Shown here: in pieces, positions 46,668 to 56,634 of the stretch
Numbering within the stretch: position 1 is the first letter of the stretch
Layout of the letters: the number at the start of each line of letters is the position of its first letter
Origin: Synechococcus sp. PCC 7335
Lineage (GTDB): Bacteria; Cyanobacteriota; Cyanobacteriia; Phormidesmidales; Phormidesmidaceae
Length of the DNA: 64,000 bases
Direction of reading: 5' to 3'
Assembly (NCBI RefSeq): GCF_000155595.1
Contig: NZ_DS989904.1
Location: forward strand, 2,138,212-2,202,211
Translations under genes and position numbers: made by a program
Notes under the pieces: model-generated
Database searches by the model: none
Seen by the model: the letters and a program-made list of their open reading frames with translations, nothing else
Told to the model about the DNA's origin: nothing

Positions 46668-47305
46668 TTAGTTACTTAATGAAATTTTACTGGACGTCGC
46701 TCGACTTGGAATACATCAAGATCGAGCAGATGCACTCTGCATACTAGAAACACGCCTTCGACAAAGCAGTCAGCAGCTACTCATAGAGCACTATCCTGCT
46801 TGAATAGACGCATCGAATGCAAAAGCCCACAGTCAGCGTAGACTTAAGCGGTCTAGAGTAATTGGTCCATAAATAACTGAACCCCACCTAATCTTCTGCG
46901 CCTGCTCACTACACGTAAGCTAAAGCGCAAAACCAAGGATTTCCGATAATGCGTATCTCCACTTAAGACAAAACTATAATACACGGGGAAAGTTAATCGT
47001 TAGTACTCGATGCTATCTTTACACTAACTTCAGAAAGGGTACGTAGTCAGTCTTATAGTTGTTGATAGTTATTGATTGACGTCTATGGTGTCCAGATGAT
47101 GATGAGGCACATTGAAGGTAGCCTGATCAAAGAGTTTTTTGTTTGATGTTGGTATATCTTTACTCTGCCTTAGTATAGGTATGCTTGTTTAGGTCAGATT
47201 GATTAACTTTAGAAGAATTTCTCTCTAAACTATGTCCGAAAACAAAAGCCGATCGGATATTAGAGAGAGTGTGAAACTAACATTACGTTGAGTTGATTGT
47301 TTGCT
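46668..47305. other. Divergent promoter region (PEP-CTERM / Wza-like)
   Basis: About 640 bp without a gene, separating the exosortase group from the export gene. It must carry both promoters; several AT-rich stretches could serve but none is convincing enough to name. Confidence 0.4.
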
Positions 47306-48637
47306 ATGAAGTCTGTTTTTTGGCCATCTTCCATCAAACGCATCGCCGCTGCTCTATCTATATGCAGTGTTGGTATTGTGATCTTTCCTCAGCAGACTCA
47401 AGCTGTAGCTACACTCAAGACTAGTCAAACAATCAAACCTTCTTTTACTTCGACTACATCAACCCCTGACCCATCAATTCTTATCTCGCAGCAAGAGCCC
47501 CTACCTACTTTACCTAGCAGCTCGCCCCAACCTGACTCACCTCCGCCTATATCGCCTCAACCCGTCTCACCTCCACCCGTCTCACCTCCGCCTCAACCTG
47601 CCTCACCCCAACCTATATCACCTTCGTCTTTTCCGCCGACAATACAACCTGCAAATAGCACTGGTAGATTAGCACTACCTGCTGCTGCTCCAGTTACCAC
47701 GTTCGGGTTTGAGAACGAGTATGTGCTAGGTCCAGGCGACGAAGTTCGTATTGATGTATTTGGGGCACCTGAATACAGTGGGGAATTTCTATTGCTGCCC
47801 AATGGCACTATTAGCCTACCGGTAACGGGTCAGATCTCTTTGGCTGGACTTACCCTATCAGATGCTGCGCAGGCAGTTACACAGCGATATACGCCTTATC
47901 TGCGATCGCCCACTGTTTCTTTAGTCCCAACTACTTTAAGGGCAGTTCAAATTGGTGTCGTTGGCGAAGTCGGAAGTCCAGGCACTTATACCATAGATGT
48001 TCGAGACGATGGTGTTGTCACCTTTCCAAGCCTGACAGATGCCCTACGGTTAGCTGGTGGGATCACTTCTAGAGCTGATATTCGTCAGATTGAAGTCTAC
48101 CGTCCCGACCGCTTCGGCCAAACACAGGTATTGCAGGTAAATCTTTGGGAGCTGCTACAAGAGGGCAATCTGTCAAATGATGTTGCCTTGAGATCGGGTG
48201 ATACGGTTGCTATCCCAGTAGCAACAACTTTAACTCCAGAAGAGGCTATTGAGCTTGGCAACGCTAACTTTTCTCCGGAAGAAGTCACAGTTTTCGTCAT
48301 AGGTGAATCAAATAGATCCGGCCCGGTTCAAGTAGCGCCCAATACGCCGCTTAATCAGGTTCTACTGGCAGCAGGTGGTTTTGACGCTCAAAGAGCCGAT
48401 AGAAGCACGGTAGGCCTAGTCAGACTTAATCCGGATGGCTCAGTGGAACGAAGAGCAGTTGATGTAGACCTTAGCGACGGCATTAATGAAGAAACAAATC
48501 CACCTCTACGTCAGGACGATGTTGTGATTGTGTCTAGATCCGCAATAGCCAATATCTCAGATACGGTAGGCCTAGCGCTCTCGCCTGTAGGTCGAATCTT
48601 GGGTACGTTCTTTGGTCTCGAAAGGCTTTTTGACTAA
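47306..48637 (+). CDS. Polysaccharide biosynthesis/export protein (Wza-type, SLBB)
   Basis: A 443-residue periplasmic/outer-membrane export protein. ATG 47306 is preferred over TTG 47297. A signal peptide (IAAALSICSVGIVIF) is followed by a Pro/Ser-rich linker (about residues 67-112, many PPP and SPQP), then the Poly_export domain with the diagnostic YVLGPGDEVRIDVFG (from residue 139) and LPNGTISLP, and two SLBB-type segments (VGEVGSPGTYTI; VIGESNRSGPV). This family forms the outer-membrane exit channel for capsule or exopolysaccharide and in cyanobacteria often has such Pro-rich linkers. No lipoprotein cysteine is apparent at the signal cleavage site. A strong terminator follows. Confidence 0.9.
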   Translation: MKSVFWPSSIKRIAAALSICSVGIVIFPQQTQAVATLKTSQTIKPSFTSTTSTPDPSILISQQEPLPTLPSSSPQPDSPPPISPQPVSPPPVSPPPQPASPQPISPSSFPPTIQPANSTGRLALPAAAPVTTFGFENEYVLGPGDEVRIDVFGAPEYSGEFLLLPNGTISLPVTGQISLAGLTLSDAAQAVTQRYTPYLRSPTVSLVPTTLRAVQIGVVGEVGSPGTYTIDVRDDGVVTFPSLTDALRLAGGITSRADIRQIEVYRPDRFGQTQVLQVNLWELLQEGNLSNDVALRSGDTVAIPVATTLTPEEAIELGNANFSPEEVTVFVIGESNRSGPVQVAPNTPLNQVLLAAGGFDAQRADRSTVGLVRLNPDGSVERRAVDVDLSDGINEETNPPLRQDDVVIVSRSAIANISDTVGLALSPVGRILGTFFGLERLFD

Positions 48638-48677
48638 ATTACATTTACTGAATTGCGTATATCTTCTACGCACATAG

Positions 48678-48717
48678 AAGGCCTTCACATGAGAGTGTGT
48701 GAAGGCCTTTTGTTTTA
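48678..48717 (+). terminator. Intrinsic terminator after the export gene
   Basis: AAGGCCTTCACA (48678-48689) pairs perfectly with TGTGAAGGCCTT (48698-48709) around an 8-base loop, followed by TTTGTTTT. Confidence 0.9.
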
Positions 48718-48800
48718 CTCTATAGCGTTTATTAACTAAGTTGGGGTACAGATACATAAGCAAACTCTCTATTTGCCCGGCGTTTCTGGCTGCAGCTAGA

Positions 48801-48820
48801 ACTTTGGCTGCAGCCAAAGT
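48801..48820. repeat. 20-bp perfect palindrome
   Basis: ACTTTGGCTGCAGCCAAAGT is fully self-complementary with no loop. It lies between the export-gene terminator and the 3' end of the G8-domain gene; a protein-binding site or a cruciform/hairpin are possible. Confidence 0.85.
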
Positions 48821-48840
48821 TAATGATATAGGTATGAGTA

Positions 48841-48872
48841 AGGACCATATCGCAATCAGGCGGTATGGTCCT
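48841..48872 (-). terminator. Hairpin after the G8-domain gene
   Basis: AGGACCATATCG (48841-48852) pairs with CGGTATGGTCCT (48861-48872; one G-T pair) around an 8-base loop, 14 bp past the minus-strand stop codon. No strong T-run, so only a possible terminator. Confidence 0.45.
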
Positions 48873-48885
48873 ATAGCGTTGGACT

Positions 48886-51800
48886 TTACAAAAGATTCTG
48901 GTCTGCAAGCGTTTCAATCTGACCCGGATTGAGCGCTTTGTTGAAGACAGAGACTTCATCAACTAGACCTGTCAATCCACCACCTGTACGTTTGCCATCG
49001 TGAAAGCGACTACTGCCAGCGACGCCACCAATACCAACACCGCCTGTATGACTCCACAGCTGAGAAGCCGCGCCAACACCAAACTGTTTGCCATCTAGAT
49101 AGCCTCTAATCGAATTGGGTCTGAGCTTGCCGTCGCCATCAAGGACTAGCGACACATGATGCCAGGTATCCTCAGAAACGTTATTGGTCTTTAGCCATGT
49201 TCCAGACCAGCCACTTTCACTGCGAGGGGCATTCCAACCGCCTACAAAGAGTCGGTTTTTGTCTAGATACATATTTAGCCCGCGTATTTTGCCTCCCTCT
49301 TCGTAGATAACCTGCTTACCACTGTTGTTCGAAATTTCATCCGCTTTGAACCAAACAGATACGGTACGCTCTTGGTAGGTCCCCAAATTGATGCTGCGCG
49401 AGTCGGCAACTCGAACATCGCCATTCCCTGAAAAAGCAACGCCATCGCCTTTGAGCCCCCTTACCCAGATTGAGTCCCCTTTTAGTTCGCCCTCGTGCTT
49501 TACCCCAGAACGACTAGAATCAATTGCTGAGGGCCCTTTACCTTCATTGAAATCAAAGTAGGCAACCATGCTAGGTGATCGGCGAAGCGAAGCTAATTTT
49601 GGAGCTGGACCAGATGGAGCTGGCTCGGGTGGCTCAGTCAAGTTAAATGTGTTTGTTATGGGAAGTATTCCTTGGGGCTCGCCTTTAGTACCTAGCTCAA
49701 AGTAAGACAGCGCAACAGAATCCCCTCGGTCATTGGTTCTATCGGTCTTGACTCTAGCCACCAGATGCTGGTAACCCTTGCCCAGATCAACCGTTTCGGT
49801 GAAGTCCTTGAAGTTGAAGAAGCCGTTCTTGTCGTTACCGCCGTAAGTTTTTCCAAACAACAACGTCCGATTCATTGGTATGGTACCAGCCTGGGTCGGT
49901 CCATCACCCTCTGCTAAGAGGCCGTCGAACTGACCGTTGACACCCCATAGTTCAACAGTTACTTTGTTCCTTCTTACCTTGTCCTTGCTGCCTTCAATAT
50001 TCTTCAGGCCGAAGCTAAGGGTCTGTTTCCCTTTGTGAATACTATCGTTCTGAATGATCTGTCCTAACCCGGCTCGCCTGCGCCTAGGGTTAGATAGCTG
50101 TATGCTGCCGTTGTTTACACGAACAAAATCTGTCCCTTTCCATCCATCTCCTGCCGATAAACTGCTTAGACGTCTGCGTCTAGCGCCACTGAGTTTTGTG
50201 CCTTTATTGATCTCTCCATCTTTGAAAGGATTGGTATAGGCTTTGGGACTGATCTCAACGGTTTGAGTGAGCGTTTGTGCTGCCCCTTGGCTATCTAGCA
50301 CGCGCAAAGTGACGTCATGCTTACCCGCTTTCTTGAAGTGGTGCGTGACCGTACGGCCAAAATCATCCATCTCTCCATCATTATCAAAGTCCCATCCATA
50401 GCTAGCAATGCCCTTACTAGGTCCGGGATATTTCAACTTGATAGGGTCGTAAGACTTACTCGCATCGAAGCTTGCCGATAGCCCACCTACGGTAGTCCCG
50501 CTGAACTTAGGAACAGGCAGTTTGTTGTTCTGTTGGCTAATCTCAAACTCAGTGTTGTCTATCTCTAAGAGAGTGGCAAAGTCGTCTAGAGTATAATAGG
50601 TTTGTTTGAACTCACCTACTTCTGCGATATTGTACGTATTGTTACCAAACAGACTGTCTTCAATTGAGGTCTCAACGATGCCGTTCTTCTCTACATCGGG
50701 GAACTCAGCGTTGTAACCTTCGCCAAAGCCGCGAACCGTCAAGTCGATATAGCGAAGTCCATTAGTAGCATGGTTGTGAACAATGCCATCACCATCGGGA
50801 TCTTCGATGTCGCCAACAATCAGGCCATCCACATAGTCGATGTTTGAACTGTAGTCTGTGTTGATGCCTTGTCTGCGGGTTTGCCAGACACTGAAGTTGT
50901 CGATAGTAGCGCGTCCGCTATGCATAGCGTTAGGTGCCCTGTTATCTAGCTCCATTTGACCATCGAAGTTAGCTATCTGAGACCAGACGTTGATGCCGAC
51001 ATCTGTGTTGTAGCTTTCAAAGCCACTAAACTTGTTCAACGGCACATCGGTGATATCGACCTTCTCTTTGTTAGCAGGGAAGAGGTCTTGGATGCGCTGA
51101 GGTAAGTTCTTGACCAGAATCGTGCTGACATCGCGCGCTTCGTTACCCTGACCATCACCGAACAGGGTGATACCCGAATCCCGAGCACTGATGGCAACGT
51201 TGTCTTCCATGACGACTTGCGCAGCCCCCTGCACCCAGTACCCTTCTCCTTTGAAGCCCATATCGAACTTGTCTTCGCGTCTCTGGACCTCGCTGGTCGA
51301 TACAAACCTACCTGGTCCAGTCGTTTTGATAGTGATGTTGTTCTTCCAGGACCCTAGTTCGTTGCCAGATTCGGCGACGATGCCAGCGCCAGCGACGTCG
51401 AACACCACGTTGTCCGACAGGTGCGCATGACTATCATGGTGAACGATACCCCAACCAGGACTACCGACCACTGCGTTACCGCTAGCGACTGCCGCCTGGC
51501 CGTTGATATCATCCGCACCGTTTCGGTGGAAGTGCATGCTATAGCGCCCTCTAGGGTTTTTGCCATAGCCGCGTGAGCCGTCAATATTCCTTTTCGGATC
51601 GTCTACCATTTTGGACTTGTCTGAACGACCTAGGTTGTAGAACCCAGCGTTGTTGACACTGACGTCCGGGTTGTGCATGAACATGACGTGTCCACGCTGG
51701 TTGTCTGCTAGGTCTGCTCCCCCTTCGGTCTCGAAGGAGACGTTGCGCGTGACGTTGGCAACGTAGAGCTTGAGTCGCCCTTTCTCTGGAATGTCTGGTC

Positions 51801-52539
51801 GAGTATGGTCAAACCTGAGCTCACCTTTCTTCTGGCCAGATTTGACATCGTCGTTGGTGAAGCTGATGCGATTGCCTTCTATCTTTGTGATAGTCAGCTC
51901 TTCATCACCATAGCGACTGTTGTTCTCGTTAGAGCCAAACCGATTGTATCGAGTACCCCCAAGAACCAGCTTATCGCCAACTCGCCAACCGGAAGGAACC
52001 TTGTCTAGTTCGAGGACGCGATCGCCCGCTTCGGCATCTCCTTTCAAAGCAATGAAGTCTGTTTTGTCTGCACCATAGATATTCACTTTACCGTGGCTGA
52101 TAACGCCACGGCTAAGCTGAGTTGGGTCCCATTTGGTATCAATCTTCCCTTCGCCAGTAATGATGATGGAAGCCGTTCTGTTAGCAGCAATCGAATTGTT
52201 CTTTGTGCCGATATTGAGCGTTCCCTTCATGGTGTTGACTAGTGTTTCAACAACCATTTTGGTATCTTTACCACGCGCAAACTCGAGCGTACCGTCTATA
52301 CGAACGGTATTGAGGCGAGCATCGCTTTCGTTGTCGTAGTTAACTTTGACGCCTTCTGCAATCAAAACATTCGCGTTGTCGCCAGGGACTCGCTTTGAGG
52401 CCCAAGTATTGGGATTGAACCAGGAACCATTGTTGACTGCTTTGTGGGTGACCGCAGACTCTGGCACCAAACTCATGAGTGAAGCATGCCCCGACATCTG
52501 ATTGTTGGAATGGCTAGCGTTGTGAGTGTTCATTTCCAT
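48886..52539 (-). CDS. G8-domain, parallel beta-helix, PKD and LamG surface protein
   Basis: A 1217-residue protein (ATG 52539 with AGGAAA 6 bp upstream). Residues ~38-160 form a G8 domain (GSWFNPNTWASKRVPGDNANVLI, conserved W and G pattern), followed by a long beta-helix region (~160-640) like that of the CEMIP/TMEM2-type and polycystin-like proteins, with HMHFHRNG-type histidine-rich turns (GRYSMHFHRNGADD; GIVHHDSHAH). A PKD domain (~695-770; YGWDFDNDGEMDD), a jelly-roll-like stretch (~790-970) and a C-terminal LamG/concanavalin domain (~988-1217; FDFNEGKG, WHHVSLVLDGDG) follow. No signal peptide. G8 proteins bind or degrade extracellular glycans in animals; here a glycan-active role is inference. 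It may act on or bind the local exopolysaccharide. Confidence 0.85.
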   Translation of the reverse strand: MEMNTHNASHSNNQMSGHASLMSLVPESAVTHKAVNNGSWFNPNTWASKRVPGDNANVLIAEGVKVNYDNESDARLNTVRIDGTLEFARGKDTKMVVETLVNTMKGTLNIGTKNNSIAANRTASIIITGEGKIDTKWDPTQLSRGVISHGKVNIYGADKTDFIALKGDAEAGDRVLELDKVPSGWRVGDKLVLGGTRYNRFGSNENNSRYGDEELTITKIEGNRISFTNDDVKSGQKKGELRFDHTRPDIPEKGRLKLYVANVTRNVSFETEGGADLADNQRGHVMFMHNPDVSVNNAGFYNLGRSDKSKMVDDPKRNIDGSRGYGKNPRGRYSMHFHRNGADDINGQAAVASGNAVVGSPGWGIVHHDSHAHLSDNVVFDVAGAGIVAESGNELGSWKNNITIKTTGPGRFVSTSEVQRREDKFDMGFKGEGYWVQGAAQVVMEDNVAISARDSGITLFGDGQGNEARDVSTILVKNLPQRIQDLFPANKEKVDITDVPLNKFSGFESYNTDVGINVWSQIANFDGQMELDNRAPNAMHSGRATIDNFSVWQTRRQGINTDYSSNIDYVDGLIVGDIEDPDGDGIVHNHATNGLRYIDLTVRGFGEGYNAEFPDVEKNGIVETSIEDSLFGNNTYNIAEVGEFKQTYYTLDDFATLLEIDNTEFEISQQNNKLPVPKFSGTTVGGLSASFDASKSYDPIKLKYPGPSKGIASYGWDFDNDGEMDDFGRTVTHHFKKAGKHDVTLRVLDSQGAAQTLTQTVEISPKAYTNPFKDGEINKGTKLSGARRRRLSSLSAGDGWKGTDFVRVNNGSIQLSNPRRRRAGLGQIIQNDSIHKGKQTLSFGLKNIEGSKDKVRRNKVTVELWGVNGQFDGLLAEGDGPTQAGTIPMNRTLLFGKTYGGNDKNGFFNFKDFTETVDLGKGYQHLVARVKTDRTNDRGDSVALSYFELGTKGEPQGILPITNTFNLTEPPEPAPSGPAPKLASLRRSPSMVAYFDFNEGKGPSAIDSSRSGVKHEGELKGDSIWVRGLKGDGVAFSGNGDVRVADSRSINLGTYQERTVSVWFKADEISNNSGKQVIYEEGGKIRGLNMYLDKNRLFVGGWNAPRSESGWSGTWLKTNNVSEDTWHHVSLVLDGDGKLRPNSIRGYLDGKQFGVGAASQLWSHTGGVGIGGVAGSSRFHDGKRTGGGLTGLVDEVSVFNKALNPGQIETLADQNLL

Positions 52540-52880
52540 TGTGATTTCCTATTGTTACCAATATGTAGGCATCGGAAGATGCACCCTAGAGAGGGTGTAA
52601 AAACTGAGAGGGAAGAGCTTTAGAAGAAATTCTGTGTAAAGGAATTGTGAAGAAGTCAGTACAGGTCAAACTTAATTTCACCCAAGCAGCTTCACCTACC
52701 GTGGTAGTACTCATATAAAAGCTGTACAAAAGTGGTATGTCCGTAAGAACATAGAGCGTCCGTAGCAACTTGAACGCAAGTAATGTACAGATGACTCGTC
52801 ACAAAGATAGAAGTCTGTTCAAAAAAGTGTTCTATGTGACAGTTGCGACCTAGCAAGTGCAGTGGTTACCTGTCAACAAA

Positions 52881-52900
52881 CACTGATAGACACTGGTAGA
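52881..52900. repeat. 10-bp imperfect tandem duplication
   Basis: CACTGATAGA is followed by CACTGGTAGA (one mismatch). Confidence 0.75.
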
Positions 52901-53998
52901 AGTTAGATAAGGTTATATAGGAATATAGTTGAGAGTAGATGAAAGTAAATGGGTATGCTTAAAAGGATGAACAGACGCTATGTGATAGAGCTTGTCAGCT
53001 CTGGCGACTTGTTTGTACTACCTGCACACAGTATCTGCCGACGGCAGAGGCTGAATCTAACAACGTTTACTCTGTCATGAAGTTTTAAGCGACACCTTGC
53101 CGTCAGATGCCAGATGAACTTATGTAGATAGAGCTACGAAGATAGAAGAAACGATTACAAGGAACTTAACAGCGTCAAAACCTTAAACTTTTAGGACGTA
53201 AAGGGGTAGTAAGTGCCATCATCAGGAGAGCAAGACTGAACTAACTCAATCTTGAGTTCATCAGATGAAAATTACTTGACTACGTATTGACACCTAACAA
53301 TAAAACCATAATTAAAAATATGTCAACTCTGGGTACGTAATTTGCCCATACCCAATCACAGGGATCTATTTGATGGACGCAAGCCAATCACTACAATACT
53401 AGACAGGCTATCTATTGGGTGAACTGTCGAGCCAGTAAGGTATAGCGCTGTATGTAAAACCCTATCAAGGAAGCTAAATCCTGCTTCCAATAGTGGAAAT
53501 AACGTGTGTTTAAAGAGCATTTTGGTTGAGTGACTGCGTCCGATATGGTGTAGAAAATTACACGGCTTTTGAAGGCCAATTACGAATTTACGTATTTATT
53601 CCTACCTAACTAGACAGATACAACCAATAAAAGATCCGTCACATAGTACTGTTGTCTCAAATCACATATTCGTACTCGGAGTTATAAACGCGCGCGCTTA
53701 AGGCTTTGAGGTTAATAGCCCTGGGCATAGCTACTGTTTACGAATAGCGATTGTGCCAACAGACGTGATGTCGATGTATAGACTGCTAGATGCCATTCAT
53801 ATCATCATTTGCTTAGTCAAGCTATCAAACATAGAGTAAAGAAAACCGATATTAGAGGGTATAGCATTGTAGGATTTAGCGGATAGTTTCTCGATAGTTA
53901 GTTGAGTAGTCTCAATAGCTGTATCCGCTACATGTAGAAAGACGTATGAACGCACGTAGTCTCTTCTCTGTGAAAGATATTCCCTACTGTTTTACAGC

Positions 53999-54034
53999 TA
54001 GCTCAATCATTACGTTTAGCTCAATCATTACGTT
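53999..54034. repeat. 18-bp perfect tandem duplication
   Basis: TAGCTCAATCATTACGTT occurs twice head to tail in non-coding DNA upstream (3' side) of recQ. Confidence 0.95.
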
Positions 54035-54269
54035 AAGCGACTCACATCGAGTTCAGCTTAATCTAGTTCGCCAGGTTCCTACCATATCGTCCCAGCAGGT
54101 CCTGCCATCATTCCTTTTTCGCGCCCTTGGAACTAATCTGAATAAGACTACTCGTGGTCAGTGTCAGGGCTACCATAAGGAACGGGGTCGCCTATAGACA
54201 TTATCACTGGCACAGCATTGATAGAACAAACTATAGAACTTCAGTCTATTTCTCCTTAATTGTTTTAAA

Positions 54270-56486
54270 TTACTCGCTGGGCATTTCCAGCTCCCATTTT
54301 GCTCGAACAAGCTTGATTTCTTGATAATCGTAGGTTTCTCCTGTTTCCTCTCGAATGTTTCTCAATGAGTGTGGACCGACTTTAGCAATTGCCTGTTTAA
54401 TGACGGTTTGTCTTTCTCTGTCTACTAGTTTGTTTATATCTATTGGATAGCCCGCGCTTATTAGCTCAGCAATATGTCCGTTTACTGTACTCAGCCGGAT
54501 GTTACGGGTAAGTGATATATCCGATGGTGATAATCCGTTCTGGTACAGATCTAGCGTTTTAAGATGTGTTGAACTGATGTCGGATTTTGAGCTGCCTTTG
54601 TCTACTACTGTGGGCTCTTTGGAGAAAGATTCAGTACTAACTTCTAGGTTGTGATCGCTACAGAACTTACGAATAGCTTGGGTGAAAATCTTGCCGTACT
54701 GGATGAGTTTTCGACTACCGACGCCGGATATTTTGGAAAAGTCATCGGCTGTTTGAGGACGCAGCTGCGCCATCTGGCGAAGACTAGAATCGGAAAAAAC
54801 GACGTAGGGTGGTACATTCTGTTGATCAGCTAATTCCTTGCGAAGGGTTTTGAGCTGTCTCATAAGAGAAACAGACTCCTCATTAAGTTCAGTGCTGGTT
54901 ACTTTTTCTTTTGAAGCGATTGGTTGAGCGATCTTTTGCGTGACTGGAATCTTTACAGAAACGAACTTCTTAAGAATTTGATTGCTCTTTCTCGTTAATC
55001 TTAAAATGGGATATCCATCAGTTGTCTCTTCTAAATAGCCTTGATAAATCATCGCTCGACAAAGCATTCTCCATTCATCCGCGGTGCGTTCTTTCCCTAT
55101 GCTGTAAGTGGTCAGCCGATCGTGTCCAAGTTCGAAGATACGCTTTTTGTTTGATCCTCTTAAAACATCAACGATATGGTTCATGCCAAATCTCTGATCG
55201 CAGCGATACACGCAAGAAAGGAACTTCTGCGCTTCGATAGTCCAATCTTCTATAGGCACTGGACTGAGGCAGTTATCGCAGTTGTTGCAGGGCGGAATAA
55301 ATTGTTCTCCAAAGTAGTTTAGCTGGACTTGCCGTCGACAGATAGGACTTTCTGCATAACTAATTATCTGATTGAGCTGTTGCTGAGCGATCCGCTGTTC
55401 GCCGGGATCTGCTTTTTGGCCGATGAGATATCTGACCGTATGCACATCACCCCAGCCAAATAAAATAGTGCAGCTTGCTGCTTCACTATCGCGGCCCGCT
55501 CTACCCGATTCTTGATAGTAGCTTTCAAGGTTGCGAGGAAGATCATAATGTATGACGAAGCGGACGTCTGGTTTGTTGATACCCATTCCGAAGGCCACGG
55601 TCGCAACGATGATCTGAACATCATCTCTAATAAATTTCGTTTGGTTGTTTTCTCTTTGCGTGTTAGTGAGGCCGGCATGGTACGGCAAAGCTGAGATCCC
55701 ATCTTTCGTTAGGTTATTAGAGACTTCATCAACATGCTTTCTACTTAGGCAATATATAATTCCTGCACCCTTCTCTTTCCCTTGGTGCTGTTGGATCTTT
55801 GCTAAAAGCTGCTGGTAAGGTTTTCTGGATTTTTGAATGACTTCATAGTAGAGATTTTGTCTGTTGAAGCTGGAAATATATACAGTTGGGTCGTTGAGGC
55901 GCAGCTGCTGTACGATATCAGTGCGAACTCTTTGTGTCGCGGTCGCAGTCAGCGCGATGATTGGGATCTGAGGATATAGCTGTTTTATCTGAAAGAGTTG
56001 TCTGTATTCAGGACGAAAGTCATGTCCCCACTCTGAAACGCAGTGAGCTTCGTCGATAGCAAAAGTGCTGATGCCGACTTTTTGGCTAAGTTGCTTTAGA
56101 AAATCATGAAAAGAGGATGTGAAAAGTCTCTCTGGTGCGATGTACAGAATCTTGATCTTACCCATGAGTAAGTCCTTCTGACGTGATCGCACCTCTTCAA
56201 AAGAAAGCGTACTATTCAGGAAAGTTGCCTCTATGCCGTTGTCTTTTAAAGCAACAACTTGATCTTGCATAAGAGCAATCAAAGGAGAAATAACGATGGT
56301 AGTACCGGGCCTAAGTAATGCCGGCAGCTGATAACAAAGGGACTTTCCTCCCCCTGTCGGCATAATGACTAAAACGTCTTTGTTCTTAAGAACCTGCTCA
56401 ACAATAGAGCGTTGTTCAAAGCGAAACTGATCGTGCCCGAAGAAATGCTTTAATGCACTTTCTAAAGCTGGTTCCTGATTCGGCAT
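54270..56486 (-). CDS. recQ: ATP-dependent DNA helicase RecQ
   Basis: A 738-residue 3'-5' DNA helicase for recombination and replication-fork repair. Walker A is MPTGGGKSL (42-50), the DEAH box DEAHC at 145-149, and motif VI is seen in SGRAGRDSEAA. The RecQ-specific zinc-binding cysteines (CRRQVQLNYFGE...CNNCDNC) and RQC region follow, then an HRDC domain (QLAD-type LRQMAQLRPQTADDFSKISGVG) and a C-terminal helix-turn-helix extension (LKTLDLYQNGLSPSDISLTR) found in longer bacterial RecQ proteins. ATG start; no obvious Shine-Dalgarno site. It appears monocistronic and separates the surface-glycan region from housekeeping genes. Confidence 0.95.
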   Translation of the reverse strand: MPNQEPALESALKHFFGHDQFRFEQRSIVEQVLKNKDVLVIMPTGGGKSLCYQLPALLRPGTTIVISPLIALMQDQVVALKDNGIEATFLNSTLSFEEVRSRQKDLLMGKIKILYIAPERLFTSSFHDFLKQLSQKVGISTFAIDEAHCVSEWGHDFRPEYRQLFQIKQLYPQIPIIALTATATQRVRTDIVQQLRLNDPTVYISSFNRQNLYYEVIQKSRKPYQQLLAKIQQHQGKEKGAGIIYCLSRKHVDEVSNNLTKDGISALPYHAGLTNTQRENNQTKFIRDDVQIIVATVAFGMGINKPDVRFVIHYDLPRNLESYYQESGRAGRDSEAASCTILFGWGDVHTVRYLIGQKADPGEQRIAQQQLNQIISYAESPICRRQVQLNYFGEQFIPPCNNCDNCLSPVPIEDWTIEAQKFLSCVYRCDQRFGMNHIVDVLRGSNKKRIFELGHDRLTTYSIGKERTADEWRMLCRAMIYQGYLEETTDGYPILRLTRKSNQILKKFVSVKIPVTQKIAQPIASKEKVTSTELNEESVSLMRQLKTLRKELADQQNVPPYVVFSDSSLRQMAQLRPQTADDFSKISGVGSRKLIQYGKIFTQAIRKFCSDHNLEVSTESFSKEPTVVDKGSSKSDISSTHLKTLDLYQNGLSPSDISLTRNIRLSTVNGHIAELISAGYPIDINKLVDRERQTVIKQAIAKVGPHSLRNIREETGETYDYQEIKLVRAKWELEMPSE

Positions 56487-56634
56487 TGTCTGACTTAGCG
56501 CTTTAACCTAGCGCAGTAAGGATACTACTGTTGAGAGTGATTTGCTAAGGATTGGCTCTAGCTATAGCTTTCGTAGAATTGCTTATGACACTCTCATCAG
56601 CTAAAACCGTTGCGGACTAAGTGGCAACTCTAGC

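Larger units (their letters stand above)
52540..54269. other. 1.7-kb intergenic region
   Basis: No gene supported between the G8-domain gene and recQ. An 83-codon open frame at 53946-54197 has no family character and contains an 18-bp tandem duplication in frame, so I do not call it. A 10-bp near-perfect tandem duplication CACTGATAGA/CACTGGTAGA lies at 52881-52900. Confidence 0.5.

Noticed and set aside
53946..54197. 83-codon open frame before recQ
   Set aside because: Contains an 18-bp tandem duplication in frame and no family character; the region looks non-coding like its flanks.
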